Part shown: positions 9,633 to 18,907 of the stretch, one piece after another
Position numbering within the stretch: the first letter of the stretch is position 1
How the letters are laid out: the number at the start of each line of letters is the position of its first letter
From: Acidimicrobiales bacterium
Lineage (GTDB): Bacteria > Actinomycetota > Acidimicrobiia > Acidimicrobiales > Salinilacustritrichaceae
Direction of reading: 5' to 3'
Assembly: GCA_028822535.1 (NCBI GenBank)
Contig: JAPKDO010000002.1
Location: 1-41,378 of the forward strand
Length of the DNA stretch: 41,378 nt
Position numbers and translations under genes: made by a program
Notes under the pieces: model-generated
Told to the model about the DNA's origin: nothing
The model's input: only the letters and a program-made list of their open reading frames with translations
Databases searched by the model: none

Positions 9633-11293
9633 TCGACGAAGCGGCGGACCTTGATGGGCTTGCCGCGCACCTGGGCCTTCTTCATCGCCCGCAACACGTC
9701 GTCGACATCGCCCTCGGGCACGCCGACGACCGAGTGGTTGTCCGCGATGCGGATCGGTCCGATCTCGCGACCGGTCAGACCGCTCTCGTTGGCGAACGCG
9801 CCGACGAGGTCCTTGGGCCGGACGCCGGCGTTGCGACCGAGGCTCACGTAGACGAAGCCCGTCGGTCCCGACGCGGGCTTGTCCTTGCCCTTGGGGCCGG
9901 CGCCCTTGCCGGCCTTGCCCTTGGCGTGGCGTTCTGCCTTGTCGGCGGCGTCGGGGATCTCTCGCTCGTCGAGGGTCGCCCCGCGCGCCTCGTGGACGAG
10001 CTTGATGGCCGCCAACGTCAGCTTGCGCTGGTCCTCGCCGGCGAGCGCGTGGAGCACGGCGTTGTAGTCCTCGAGGTCGTCGCCGGCGAGCGACTCGTTC
10101 AGCGCTTCGACCGTCAACTCGACCTGCTTGGTGCGCAGATCGGCCACCGTCGGGACCTTCCCCACCGTGATCGACTGCTTCATCAGCCGTTCGATGTTCC
10201 CGATCTGGCGCTTTTCGCGCGGCTCGGCGAGAGTGATGGCGACGCCTTCACGGCCCGCCCGACCAACTCGACCGATGCGGTGCACGTAGCTCTCGGCTGC
10301 GGCCGGGACATCGAAGTTCACGACATGGGTGAGCGTGTCGACGTCGAGCCCACGGGCGGCGACGTCGGTGGCCACGAGCAGTTCGGCCGTTCCGTCGCGC
10401 AGCCGACTCATCACCCGGTCGCGTTGGGGTTGGTCCATGCCCCCGTGCAGCGGTTCGGCTCGATAGCCCCGGCCCGTCATGGTCGCGCTGAGCTCGTCGA
10501 CCTCGTGACGGGTGCGGCAGAACACGATGGCGGCGTCGGGCTGTTCGATGTCGAGCACGCGACCCAGCGCGGAGGATTTGTCGGAGCGGCGGACGTAGTA
10601 CACGGTCTGGCGAACCAACGCCTCGCCCGACTCGGTCTTGGGCTTGCCGATCTCGATACGGACCGGATCGCGCTGGTACTGCTGGGCGAGTTTGGCGATC
10701 CGCCGCGGCATCGTCGCCGAGAACAACACGGTCTGGCGGTCCGCAGGCGTGGCGTCGAGGATGGCCTCGATGTCTTCGGTGAACCCCATGTCGAGCATCT
10801 CGTCGGCCTCGTCGAGCACGACGGTGCGGATCGACTCGAGATCGAGGGACCGGCGTTTGATGTGGTCGATCGCACGTCCGGGCGTCGCGACGACGACGTG
10901 CACGCCGCGCTTGAGTTCCTTGAGCTGACGGACGATCGGCTGGCCCCCGAACACCGGCAACACCTTGATGCCGAACCCCTGGCCGTACTTGAACATCGCT
11001 TCGCTCACCTGGACCGCGAGTTCGCGTGTCGGCACGATCACGAGCGCGGTGGGGACGGCGTGGGCGCCGGCGCCGATCGACTGGAGGATCGGGAGCGCGA
11101 AGGCCGCCGTCTTGCCGGTCCCCGTCGCGGCCTGCCCGAGCACGTCGCGGCCCGACAAGAGCACCGGGATCGACTCGCGTTGGACGGGCGTCGGCTCCTC
11201 GTAGCCCAGGCGCGTCAGCGAACCGAGCAGCTCGCCGTCGAGGCCGAGCGCGGCGAAGCCCTCACGTTCTTCATCCAGTTCGGTGCTGCTCAC
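9629..11293 (-). CDS. DEAD-box ATP-dependent RNA helicase (DeaD/CsdA-like, with DbpA-type RNA-binding C-terminus)
   Basis: GQAATGTGKTAAFALPIL, VLDEADEMLDMGF, SATMP, HRIGRVGRAGREG; ATGA overlap with downstream CDS. Confidence 0.95.
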   Translation of the reverse strand: MSSTELDEEREGFAALGLDGELLGSLTRLGYEEPTPVQRESIPVLLSGRDVLGQAATGTGKTAAFALPILQSIGAGAHAVPTALVIVPTRELAVQVSEAMFKYGQGFGIKVLPVFGGQPIVRQLKELKRGVHVVVATPGRAIDHIKRRSLDLESIRTVVLDEADEMLDMGFTEDIEAILDATPADRQTVLFSATMPRRIAKLAQQYQRDPVRIEIGKPKTESGEALVRQTVYYVRRSDKSSALGRVLDIEQPDAAIVFCRTRHEVDELSATMTGRGYRAEPLHGGMDQPQRDRVMSRLRDGTAELLVATDVAARGLDVDTLTHVVNFDVPAAAESYVHRIGRVGRAGREGVAITLAEPREKRQIGNIERLMKQSITVGKVPTVADLRTKQVELTVEALNESLAGDDLEDYNAVLHALAGEDQRKLTLAAIKLVHEARGATLDEREIPDAADKAERHAKGKAGKGAGPKGKDKPASGPTGFVYVSLGRNAGVRPKDLVGAFANESGLTGREIGPIRIADNHSVVGVPEGDVDDVLRAMKKAQVRGKPIKVRRFVE

Positions 11294-11335
11294 CGCTCCA
11301 TTGTCCCGTGTCGCGGCACCGGCGGACGAAGTCTC

Positions 11336-11824
11336 CTACGCCAAGTCCTCGACGGCCGGGCAACGGGCGGCGATCTCGAGGGGCACGGTCTGCCCGTCGG
11401 AGCCTCCCAGGACCCGTGCGTCCGCCTCGACGTCGATGCGGTCACCGCGGATCGCTGCGCGGGTGATCTGTCCCGGTTCGTCCGCCGGCACGCCGAGAAG
11501 GTCGGCGTCGCCCGCGCCGAGAACGCCGGCGTCGACCTCTGCCGTCACCGCCGATCGGTCGGTGTCGATCTCGCGTTCCTCGGCATCGGGCTCGTCGACC
11601 ACGAGCAACAACTGCACGAACCCGCTCGCCGACTCGGCAGCGAGCACGAAGGCGGCATCGTCGAGCCCGCAGCTGATCACGTCCAACTCGGCCCGACGAT
11701 CGGACCACTGGACGCGTGCGGTGTCGGCCTTGAGGTCCTGGCGCTCCGTGCAAGCGCCGACGCTCGACACGAACAGTGCGACAAGCGCGCCGCGCGCCAG
11801 TCCGTGTAGAAAGCGGTCAGGCAC
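11336..11824 (-). CDS. Putative lipoprotein of unknown function
   Basis: MPDRFLHGLARGALVALFVSSVGAC lipobox-like signal; GTG start preceded by TAGGGT-N6; no recognisable domain. Confidence 0.6.
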   Translation of the reverse strand: MPDRFLHGLARGALVALFVSSVGACTERQDLKADTARVQWSDRRAELDVISCGLDDAAFVLAAESASGFVQLLLVVDEPDAEEREIDTDRSAVTAEVDAGVLGAGDADLLGVPADEPGQITRAAIRGDRIDVEADARVLGGSDGQTVPLEIAARCPAVEDLA

Positions 11825-11867
11825 GGCGGGACCCTACCGATCGATCGATTCGCAACCACGAGGACCC

Positions 11868-14828
11868 GTGACAGCAATGGAGAAGCTCTGGAGGAACGCC
11901 GGCGTCCAGCTCGGCAAGTACTGGTACGCCGTGGTCGCCTTGGCGGTCGTCATCACCGGTCTGTTGAGCTTCGGGCTCACGCAGCTCGAGTTCGCAACCG
12001 GCCAGGACAGCTACCTGAATCCGGATTCGCAGGTCGCCATCGACAACGTCGAGTTCCAGGACGACTTCGGCGGCGAAGCCGTCATCCTCCTGCTCCGGGG
12101 TGAGGACGGCAGCGACATCGCCGACCTCTTCGCCGGCGACAACCTCGCCGAACTCGAGCGGCTCGAAGCCGAACTGCGCGAGATCCCCGAGGTGTACTCG
12201 GTGGTCGCGCCACGCACCTCGCTCGGCTACTCCGAGACCATCGTCAAGGAGAACGTCGGCACCAACGCGCTGCTGTCCGCCGTCGAGCGCGAACCCGACG
12301 AAGCGGCGAAGGCCATCCGTCAAGCTGACATCCAGCTCCAGCTTGCTCGGCTGTCCGCCATCCCCACGGAGGAACGCGAGCTGACGAACCCTGCGTGGGT
12401 CGAGTTCTTGTTGTTCGACAACACCGGCTTCGTCGACGGCGACGACGGCCTCGCTGCCCCCGCCGACGACGACCGTTCGATCCGGGCATCGCTCCGTTCC
12501 ACATTCCCCAACCAACAGACCGCCGTCGGGGGCGTGCTGCTCACCGGAAACGCGGACCTGGACACGTTGTCCGCCGGGACCGACGCCGTGCTCGAGATCA
12601 TGGACACCGCCGATCTCGACGGCTTCGAGGTCGTCACCACCGGCTCGCCGGTCTTCCTCGCCGAGATCAACGACTACCTCCAGGGCGGCATGCTGACCCT
12701 CGGCGCCGCCGCGCTCGCGGTCATGGCCGTCGTGTTGCTCCTGCTCTTCCGCGTCCGCTGGCGGCTCTTGCCGCTGCTGTCGGTCCTCGTCGGGGTCGCG
12801 TGGTCGTTCGCTCTGCTCGGCTTCATCGACGTCGACCTGTCGTTGGTGACGATCTCCGGTCTGCCGATCCTCATCGGCCTGGGAATCGACTTCGCCATCC
12901 AGATCCACAACCGCGTCGAGGAGGAGGTCGTCCTCGACCGCGACGCGCATCCGATGTCGCAGACGCTCGCGAACCTCGGGCCAGCGCTGCTCGTGGCGAC
13001 CGTCAGCGGCGTGGTCGCATTCCTCGCCCTGCAGGTCTCGCAGGTGCCGATGATCCGCGACTTCGGCGTGATGCTCGCCATCGGCATCGTGGTCCTGGTC
13101 TTCGTCGGCATCGTCGTGCCCACCTCGTTGCTCGGCGTCCGGGAGTACAAGGTCCCCACCACCGAGCGCGGTGCATCGCTCGTCGAACGCACCGTCGTGA
13201 AGCTGGGTTCGCTCCCCGCCTCGTCGGCCATCCCTCTCGTGATCGCGTCGATCGCGCTGTTCATCGGCGGTATCGCGCTGGAGGGCAGCTTCAAGATCGA
13301 GTCCGACCCCCTCCGCTGGATCGATCAGGACAGCCAGACGGTCGCCGACGTCGACACCCTCGAGGAGGACACGGGCTTCTCGTCGACACTGGGCATCCTC
13401 GTGCAGTCGAACAACGTGCTCGCCGACGACGTGGCCGAGGTCGTCAACGACTTCACGATCGAGGCCGAGTCGAGCGACGAGGTCGTGTCGTCGTCGAGCC
13501 TCGTCAACACGATCGCGAAGATCATCGCTGTCCCCGGCGCCACCCCGCTGGCCCCGACGTCGACCGACCTCCAAGCCGCCGCCGACGTGCTCCCGCCGGA
13601 CCTCGAGCGGGTCCTGCTCAGCCCCGACGGCACCTCGACGCAGGTCAACCTGCGCCTGGCACCCGGGTCCCTCGACGACCGCGCCGAACTGGTCGAGCGA
13701 CTCGAGACCGATCTCGAGTCACGCATCGCGGCGCTCGACCTACCCGACGACTCGGTGCTCCGCGAGGGCCTCGACGCGGACGATCCGGCCATCCGCGCCG
13801 TGCCCGCCGGTCTCGCCGTGGTCGGCGTCGGGCTTCTCGAGAACCTGTCGGCCAACCGTGCCGTGCTCACCTACCTCGGCCTCGCGTTGGTCGCCCTGTG
13901 GTTGCTGATCCGCTTCCGTAGCCTCGCCCGGGCGTTGCTCGCTCTCGTCCCGATCGGCCTCGCCGTCGGCACCTCATCGGTCGTGGTCGGCGCGGTCGGC
14001 CTCACGCTCTCGCCGGTGACGACGGTGTCCGGCCCGTTGGTGGTCGCGAGCTGCACCGAGTTCTCCGTCCTGATCCTCGCCCGCTACCTCGAGGAACGAC
14101 AGTCCGGCCTCGGCGCCCGCGAAGCGAGCGACCAGGCCGCCGCACGAACAGGGCGAGCGTTCTTCACCTCGGCGGTGACGACGATCGGCGGCTTCGCCGT
14201 ACTGATCGGATCGGCGCTGCCGCTGCTCCGCGACTTCGGCATCATCGTCACGCTCAACGTCGCCGTGGCCCTGTTGGCTGCGCTCGTCGTCATGCCGCCA
14301 CTGCTCGTGTGGGCCGACGACAGGGGCTTCCTCACCACCGGCGACGTCGACATCGAACGATCCGTCGTGCTCGGTGCGAAGCCGGTCGGCGCACGTGCCA
14401 TCGCGTGGGTCGGCGCCATCATCGTCGTCGGCGCTGCGGCCACACTGCTGTACACGACGTCGGAGAAGACGTCGGGCGAGGTCGCCGAACTCGCCTACGC
14501 AGCGACCCCGTTGCCGACCACGACCACCACGACCACCACGCCCGTCGACACCGGCGCCATCGACGTCGATTCGTTCGGCACCGTGCCCGAAGATGGCCTG
14601 ATCCAGAGCACCCTGTTCGGGTTGCTCGTCGCGCAGGGCGCAACGGAACAGCAGGCGGTCTGCGCGGGAACCACGGTCGTCGAGCGCGTGGGCGAGTCGG
14701 AGTTGCTCGCACTCGGGCTGGCCGAGTTCGCGCCCGAAGCGCTCGCTCCCGTCATCCAGGCAGGACTCGACTGCGGGATCGACCAGCCGATCATCGACGC
14801 CACCATCGACGCCGGCCTGGGCGGCTGA
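11868..14828 (+). CDS. MMPL/RND-superfamily exporter with Thr-rich linker and extra C-terminal domain
   Basis: Two RND-like repeats with TM clusters (GIDFAIQIHNRVEEEV, ASCTEFSVLILARYLEERQ); upstream part of the long ORF excluded; GAGGAC Shine-Dalgarno before GTG at 11868 (alternative ATG 11877). Confidence 0.9.
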   Translation: MTAMEKLWRNAGVQLGKYWYAVVALAVVITGLLSFGLTQLEFATGQDSYLNPDSQVAIDNVEFQDDFGGEAVILLLRGEDGSDIADLFAGDNLAELERLEAELREIPEVYSVVAPRTSLGYSETIVKENVGTNALLSAVEREPDEAAKAIRQADIQLQLARLSAIPTEERELTNPAWVEFLLFDNTGFVDGDDGLAAPADDDRSIRASLRSTFPNQQTAVGGVLLTGNADLDTLSAGTDAVLEIMDTADLDGFEVVTTGSPVFLAEINDYLQGGMLTLGAAALAVMAVVLLLLFRVRWRLLPLLSVLVGVAWSFALLGFIDVDLSLVTISGLPILIGLGIDFAIQIHNRVEEEVVLDRDAHPMSQTLANLGPALLVATVSGVVAFLALQVSQVPMIRDFGVMLAIGIVVLVFVGIVVPTSLLGVREYKVPTTERGASLVERTVVKLGSLPASSAIPLVIASIALFIGGIALEGSFKIESDPLRWIDQDSQTVADVDTLEEDTGFSSTLGILVQSNNVLADDVAEVVNDFTIEAESSDEVVSSSSLVNTIAKIIAVPGATPLAPTSTDLQAAADVLPPDLERVLLSPDGTSTQVNLRLAPGSLDDRAELVERLETDLESRIAALDLPDDSVLREGLDADDPAIRAVPAGLAVVGVGLLENLSANRAVLTYLGLALVALWLLIRFRSLARALLALVPIGLAVGTSSVVVGAVGLTLSPVTTVSGPLVVASCTEFSVLILARYLEERQSGLGAREASDQAAARTGRAFFTSAVTTIGGFAVLIGSALPLLRDFGIIVTLNVAVALLAALVVMPPLLVWADDRGFLTTGDVDIERSVVLGAKPVGARAIAWVGAIIVVGAAATLLYTTSEKTSGEVAELAYAATPLPTTTTTTTTPVDTGAIDVDSFGTVPEDGLIQSTLFGLLVAQGATEQQAVCAGTTVVERVGESELLALGLAEFAPEALAPVIQAGLDCGIDQPIIDATIDAGLGG

Positions 14829-14876
14829 CGCCGTTCACCGACGGACTCCGTCCGCCGGCTCCACTCATCGACTTGC
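14826..14876. repeat. 51-bp direct repeat, copy 1 (begins with the MMPL gene's TGA stop)
   Basis: tgacgccgttcaccgacggactccgtccgccggctccactcatcgacttgc, identical to 14914-14964. Confidence 0.97.
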
Positions 14877-14913
14877 TCACCCCCCGTCCTTCGGCCGGGC
14901 GGCTCGTCAACTC

Positions 14914-14964
14914 TGACGCCGTTCACCGACGGACTCCGTCCGCCGGCTCCACTCATCGACTTGC
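14914..14964. repeat. 51-bp direct repeat, copy 2
   Basis: Identical 51 bp, 88-bp period; contains gacgga-c-tccgtc palindrome. Confidence 0.97.
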
Positions 14965-14971
14965 CCTGCCG

Positions 14972-16852
14972 TTACGAGGGTGGCCCGATCGCCTCGACGA
15001 GGAACGCTGCATAGACCTGGATTCCCGGCTTCGTGAGGTGGACCTCGTCGAAGAGCGGGTCGCGGTCGGCGGCCACCACCGCCTGCCAGTCGAGGATCTC
15101 GACCTGGTCGTGCTTGTTGGCGAAGTTGATCAGCCGAGCGTTCACCTGCTGCTCCCAGCGGCGGGGGACGCTCACCGTGGTGACGATCAGTCGGCGGTCG
15201 CCGACGGCGGCGAGAAGTCGACCGAGCTCGCCGTCGGGAACGGCGCCGTTGTTGCCGATGTGCACGAGGACGGTCGGGTGGAGCAACCGTTCGCTCGCCA
15301 GGAGTTCGACCACGTCGACGCTGTCGGCGAAGTCCCGACTGATCTCGGCGTTGACCGTGCTCACCGGGAGCCGGCGCTTGAGTTCCGCACGGGCGCCGAG
15401 CGTGACGGACTCGCCGACGATCGTGACCGGCGCGCCGGTCGGTGTCCCGTCCGCGAGCTGCGCCGGGAGTGGGGTCGTCGTGGTCGTCGTGGCGGGCACC
15501 GACACCGGCGTGGCCGGATCGGGCGTCGGTGTCGGGGGTCCCGGCGTGGTCGATGGCAGGGCGTCCTCCGTCGCGATCAGCGCGTCGGCATCCTCGCCCT
15601 GGGCCTCGACGGCCTCGCGGAACTGCGCTTCCAAATCGTCGCCGGTCGACCCGCCCTGCACGGCGACCGCAATGACGAGGAGCACGACCGACGCGGCGAC
15701 ACCACCGACGCCGAGACCCAGCCGACCGGCCGCGGTGAGGCGAGCCACGATCCCCCGCAGCCATTCTGTTGCTCGCCCGTCACGGAAGGGCTGTTCCACC
15801 TTCCGGAACGAGATCTCGGCCAAGACCAACGCGATCCCGATCCGCACCACGTCGGCGACGGCACCGTCGAGCGGCAACTCCTGGCCCGGCCGAAGGAAGA
15901 CGAAGACCGGCCAGTGCCACAGATAGATCGAGTACGACCGGATCCCGACCGCGGCCAGCACGGGCGTACCGAGCGCTCGGCCGACCACCGAGCCGGCGGT
16001 CGACGCGCTGACGATGAGGACCACGGTCAACACGTCGACCCACACGAAGCCCCACGGGAACGTGAACGAATCGAACTCGCTCCGGAACTGGAACTGCCAT
16101 ACCAGCGCGACGAGGGCGAGCGCCGCCGCGATGTCGAGGGCAACCGTCGGGACGGCGATCCCGCGTTCGACGAGCGACGGCCCCGGGCGCCAGACCATCG
16201 CGAGCACGGCGCCGATCAACAGACCGAACGCTCGGGTGTCGGTGCCGTAGTAGGCCCGGTCCAGCGCGGTGACGTCGACGAGCGAACCCATCGCGAACAC
16301 CGACGCGACGATCACGACCACGCTGATCCCGAGCAGGGCGCGACGGCCGCCGAGGCGGTGGAGCACCACGGCGACGACGATCGGCCAGAACACGTAGAAC
16401 TGTTCCTCGATCGCCAGCGACCAGAGGTGGCGGAGCGGCGACGGTCGCCCGAATCCCGCGAAGTAGGACTCGGCGCTGATGATCGCCCACCAGTTCTGCA
16501 CGTAGAAGAGCGACGACAACGCGTCGCCCCGGAACGTCGCGACGTCTCCACGTGCGAACAGCAGCGCCCAGACACACACTGCGACCAGCAGTGCCAGGAC
16601 GGCAGGCAACAGGCGCCGGGCTCGGCGCGACCAGAAGCGTCGTAGGTCGACGTGGCCGCGTCCATCACGTTCGGCCAAGACGATGGTGGTGATGAGGTAG
16701 CCCGAGACCACGAAGAACACCTCGACACCGAGGTACCCGCCGATCACGATGGCGCCCCCGAGGTGGTACAGGACCACGGCGACGACGGAGACCGCTCGGA
16801 GCCCGTCCAGTGCAGGGAGATAGGGCAACCGTGCGGCGGCTCGGGTCGACAT
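14972..16852 (-). CDS. Acyltransferase family 3 (OafA/YrhL-like) with C-terminal SGNH-like domain
   Basis: LPYLPALDGLRAVSVVAVVLYHL, FFVVSGYLITTIVL, HLWSLAIEEQFYVFWP; C-term VGESVTLGA, GNNG, DEVHLTKPG; start set to MSTRAAARLP. Confidence 0.93.
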   Translation of the reverse strand: MSTRAAARLPYLPALDGLRAVSVVAVVLYHLGGAIVIGGYLGVEVFFVVSGYLITTIVLAERDGRGHVDLRRFWSRRARRLLPAVLALLVAVCVWALLFARGDVATFRGDALSSLFYVQNWWAIISAESYFAGFGRPSPLRHLWSLAIEEQFYVFWPIVVAVVLHRLGGRRALLGISVVVIVASVFAMGSLVDVTALDRAYYGTDTRAFGLLIGAVLAMVWRPGPSLVERGIAVPTVALDIAAALALVALVWQFQFRSEFDSFTFPWGFVWVDVLTVVLIVSASTAGSVVGRALGTPVLAAVGIRSYSIYLWHWPVFVFLRPGQELPLDGAVADVVRIGIALVLAEISFRKVEQPFRDGRATEWLRGIVARLTAAGRLGLGVGGVAASVVLLVIAVAVQGGSTGDDLEAQFREAVEAQGEDADALIATEDALPSTTPGPPTPTPDPATPVSVPATTTTTTPLPAQLADGTPTGAPVTIVGESVTLGARAELKRRLPVSTVNAEISRDFADSVDVVELLASERLLHPTVLVHIGNNGAVPDGELGRLLAAVGDRRLIVTTVSVPRRWEQQVNARLINFANKHDQVEILDWQAVVAADRDPLFDEVHLTKPGIQVYAAFLVEAIGPPS

Positions 16853-16994
16853 CGGATCGCGATTGTGCCGACCCGCGCACCGCGAGTTCGTGGATGGGGT
16901 CCAGCTCGCGGCCGCCAGTGGCCACCACGACCGGCCCGTGACGATGTCGGTGCAGGTTCCGACCAGCTCGCCGAACGGATGGCATCCTGCAGGG

Positions 16995-17636
16995 ATGACT
17001 GCCGAGCCGGTGAAGTCGACCAAGCGGCGGGGGCGCCCTCCACGGTCGGCCGACGAACGCGCCGAACAACGCCGCCGTCTGGTCGAGGGAACGATGCAGG
17101 GGATCCGCGACGTCGGCGCCGACATCTCGATCGACGACCTCGCTCGTTCGGCCGGAGTCTCCAAGCCGGTGCTGTACGACGAGTTCGGCGGAAAGCTCGG
17201 CATCGCCGATGCCATCGCACTCGTGTTGGCCGAGGATCTCGAGTTCTCCGTGCTCGACGAGATCGCCACGGCCGGCGTGTTCGACGTCGACTCCACCATC
17301 GGCGCGGTCATCGACAGCCTGGTCGGCATCATCGTCCGCGAACCCGAGCTGTACGCATTCATCGTGCGGTCGATTCGGGTCAACGACCGCGGCTTCCTCG
17401 ACAACGCGCTGGTGCGGGTCGTGCGCGACCGAGCGACGATGATCGTCGGCCACGTCGCTCCGGACGCTCCCGCCGACCGGGTCGCCGTGTTGACCGACGG
17501 TTTGTTCGGGTTCGTCTTCGCCGCCGTCGAATCGTGGCAGGAGACACGCCAACCCGATCGCGCAGAACTGGTGCGTGCGATCTCGACCATCATCCGTCGC
17601 GGCGTGCAAGCCGTGGCCGAAGACCTGAGCGACTGA
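16995..17636 (+). CDS. TetR-family transcriptional regulator
   Basis: RRGRPPRSADERAEQRRRLVEGTMQGIRDVGADISIDDLARSAGVSKPVLYDEFGGK HTH; start MTAEPVKSTK. Confidence 0.92.
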   Translation: MTAEPVKSTKRRGRPPRSADERAEQRRRLVEGTMQGIRDVGADISIDDLARSAGVSKPVLYDEFGGKLGIADAIALVLAEDLEFSVLDEIATAGVFDVDSTIGAVIDSLVGIIVREPELYAFIVRSIRVNDRGFLDNALVRVVRDRATMIVGHVAPDAPADRVAVLTDGLFGFVFAAVESWQETRQPDRAELVRAISTIIRRGVQAVAEDLSD

Positions 17637-17641
17637 CTCGG

Positions 17642-18115
17642 ATGCAGGTCGAACTGCAGGTGGTCGACCCGTCGGGCGACGACGCCGTCTGGGCGATGTC
17701 GAAGTACTTCGCCGAGATCGACGACCGGTTCGAGCAGGGCTTCGACCCCGGCGACGCCCTCACCTCCGGCCTGGCGACGATGGCCGCCCCGACCGGGGCG
17801 TTCGTCATCGCGTTGTCCTACGACCGCGACGTCGTTGGATGTGGCGGGCTGCAGACCATCGCCCCCGGCGTCGGCGAGGTCAAGCGCATGTGGGTCTCGC
17901 GTTCGGTCCGCGGCCACGGGGTCGGCCGACGGCTCCTCGACCGTCTCGAGGACGAAGCGCTCGCGCTGGGCCACCACACCGTCCGCCTCGACACCAACAG
18001 CCAACTCCCCGAGGCCGTGACCCTGTACCGCAACGCCGGCTACGTCGAGATCGATCGCTACAACGACAACCCGTACCCCGACCACTTCTTCGAGAAGGTG
18101 CTGCGCGATGACTGA
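17642..18115 (+). CDS. GNAT-family N-acetyltransferase
   Basis: VKRMWVSRSVRGHGVGRRLLDRLEDEALALGHHTVRLDTNSQLPEAVTLYRNAGY. Confidence 0.92.
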   Translation: MQVELQVVDPSGDDAVWAMSKYFAEIDDRFEQGFDPGDALTSGLATMAAPTGAFVIALSYDRDVVGCGGLQTIAPGVGEVKRMWVSRSVRGHGVGRRLLDRLEDEALALGHHTVRLDTNSQLPEAVTLYRNAGYVEIDRYNDNPYPDHFFEKVLRDD

Positions 18116-18149
18116 GCCCCCCGCGGCGGGCAGGCCGTAGATTCCCGCG

Positions 18150-18893
18150 ATGGACCTCAACGACAGGACGGTCATCATCACCGGTGCCGGATCAGGAATC
18201 GGGTGGGTGGCGTGCGAGGTCTTCGCCGCTGCCGGCGCAACCGTCGTCGCCGCCGACATCCGCCAGGAACCCGCGCAGGCCGCGGCCGACGCGGTGGACG
18301 GCATCGCGGTGGCGGGCGATGTGTCGGACCCGAACACGTGGGACGAGCTCGTGGACGCCGCCGGCGATCGGCTCGGTGCGGTCTACCTGAACGCGGGGCT
18401 GTACGGACACAACGGTCCGATCGAAGACCTCGACATCGACACCTATCAGCGCACGGTTGCGGCCAACATCGGTGGCGTCGTGCTCGGCACGCGAGCGTGC
18501 GTCCCGGCGCTGCGGGCGAATGGCGGCGGCGCCATCGTCGTCACCGCCTCGGTCGCCGGGATCGTCGCGTTCGACGGCAACCCGCTCTACACGCTGACCA
18601 AGCAAGCGGTCGCCGGTTTCGTACGCGCCATCGCCCCGAGCCTGCACAGCGACGGCATCACGATCGACGCCGTGTGTCCCGGCATCGTCGACACGCCCAT
18701 GACGACCGAGGCGCTCGGCGGCGCATCGGCCGACGATCTCGGCATCGGGCTGATCGATCCGGCCGAGATCGCTCGCACTGCACTCGACCTCGCGACGACC
18801 GACGGCACGGGCCGCTGTCGCGCGGTTCGAGGAACCGGCGGACCACCGGTCGACTGGGAGTTCCCGACCTGGGTCGATCTGGCCAAGGCGTGA
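18150..18893 (+). CDS. Short-chain dehydrogenase/reductase
   Basis: VIITGAGSGIG, NAGLYGHNG, YTLTKQAVAGFVRAIAP; TAGATT-N6-ATG. Confidence 0.93.
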   Translation: MDLNDRTVIITGAGSGIGWVACEVFAAAGATVVAADIRQEPAQAAADAVDGIAVAGDVSDPNTWDELVDAAGDRLGAVYLNAGLYGHNGPIEDLDIDTYQRTVAANIGGVVLGTRACVPALRANGGGAIVVTASVAGIVAFDGNPLYTLTKQAVAGFVRAIAPSLHSDGITIDAVCPGIVDTPMTTEALGGASADDLGIGLIDPAEIARTALDLATTDGTGRCRAVRGTGGPPVDWEFPTWVDLAKA

Positions 18894-18907
18894 CCGAGCG
18901 GCGTTGT

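Noticed and set aside
9620-11809. 729-aa + strand ORF
   Set aside because: Antisense to the DEAD-box helicase; composition (DR/HR/VE repeats) is a reverse-frame artefact
11283-11867. N-terminal extension of the MMPL ORF
   Set aside because: Antisense to a lipoprotein gene; Ser/Arg/Ala-rich, and a Shine-Dalgarno-supported start exists at 11868
11817-13574. 585-aa - strand ORF
   Set aside because: Antisense to the MMPL transporter; no recognisable domain
14309-16645. 778-aa + strand ORF
   Set aside because: Spans the MMPL 3' end, repeats and antisense of the acyltransferase; Arg-rich nonsense translation
16853-18337. N-terminal extension of the 1121-aa acyltransferase ORF
   Set aside because: Runs antisense through the TetR and GNAT genes; the conserved protein starts at MSTRAAARLP (16852)
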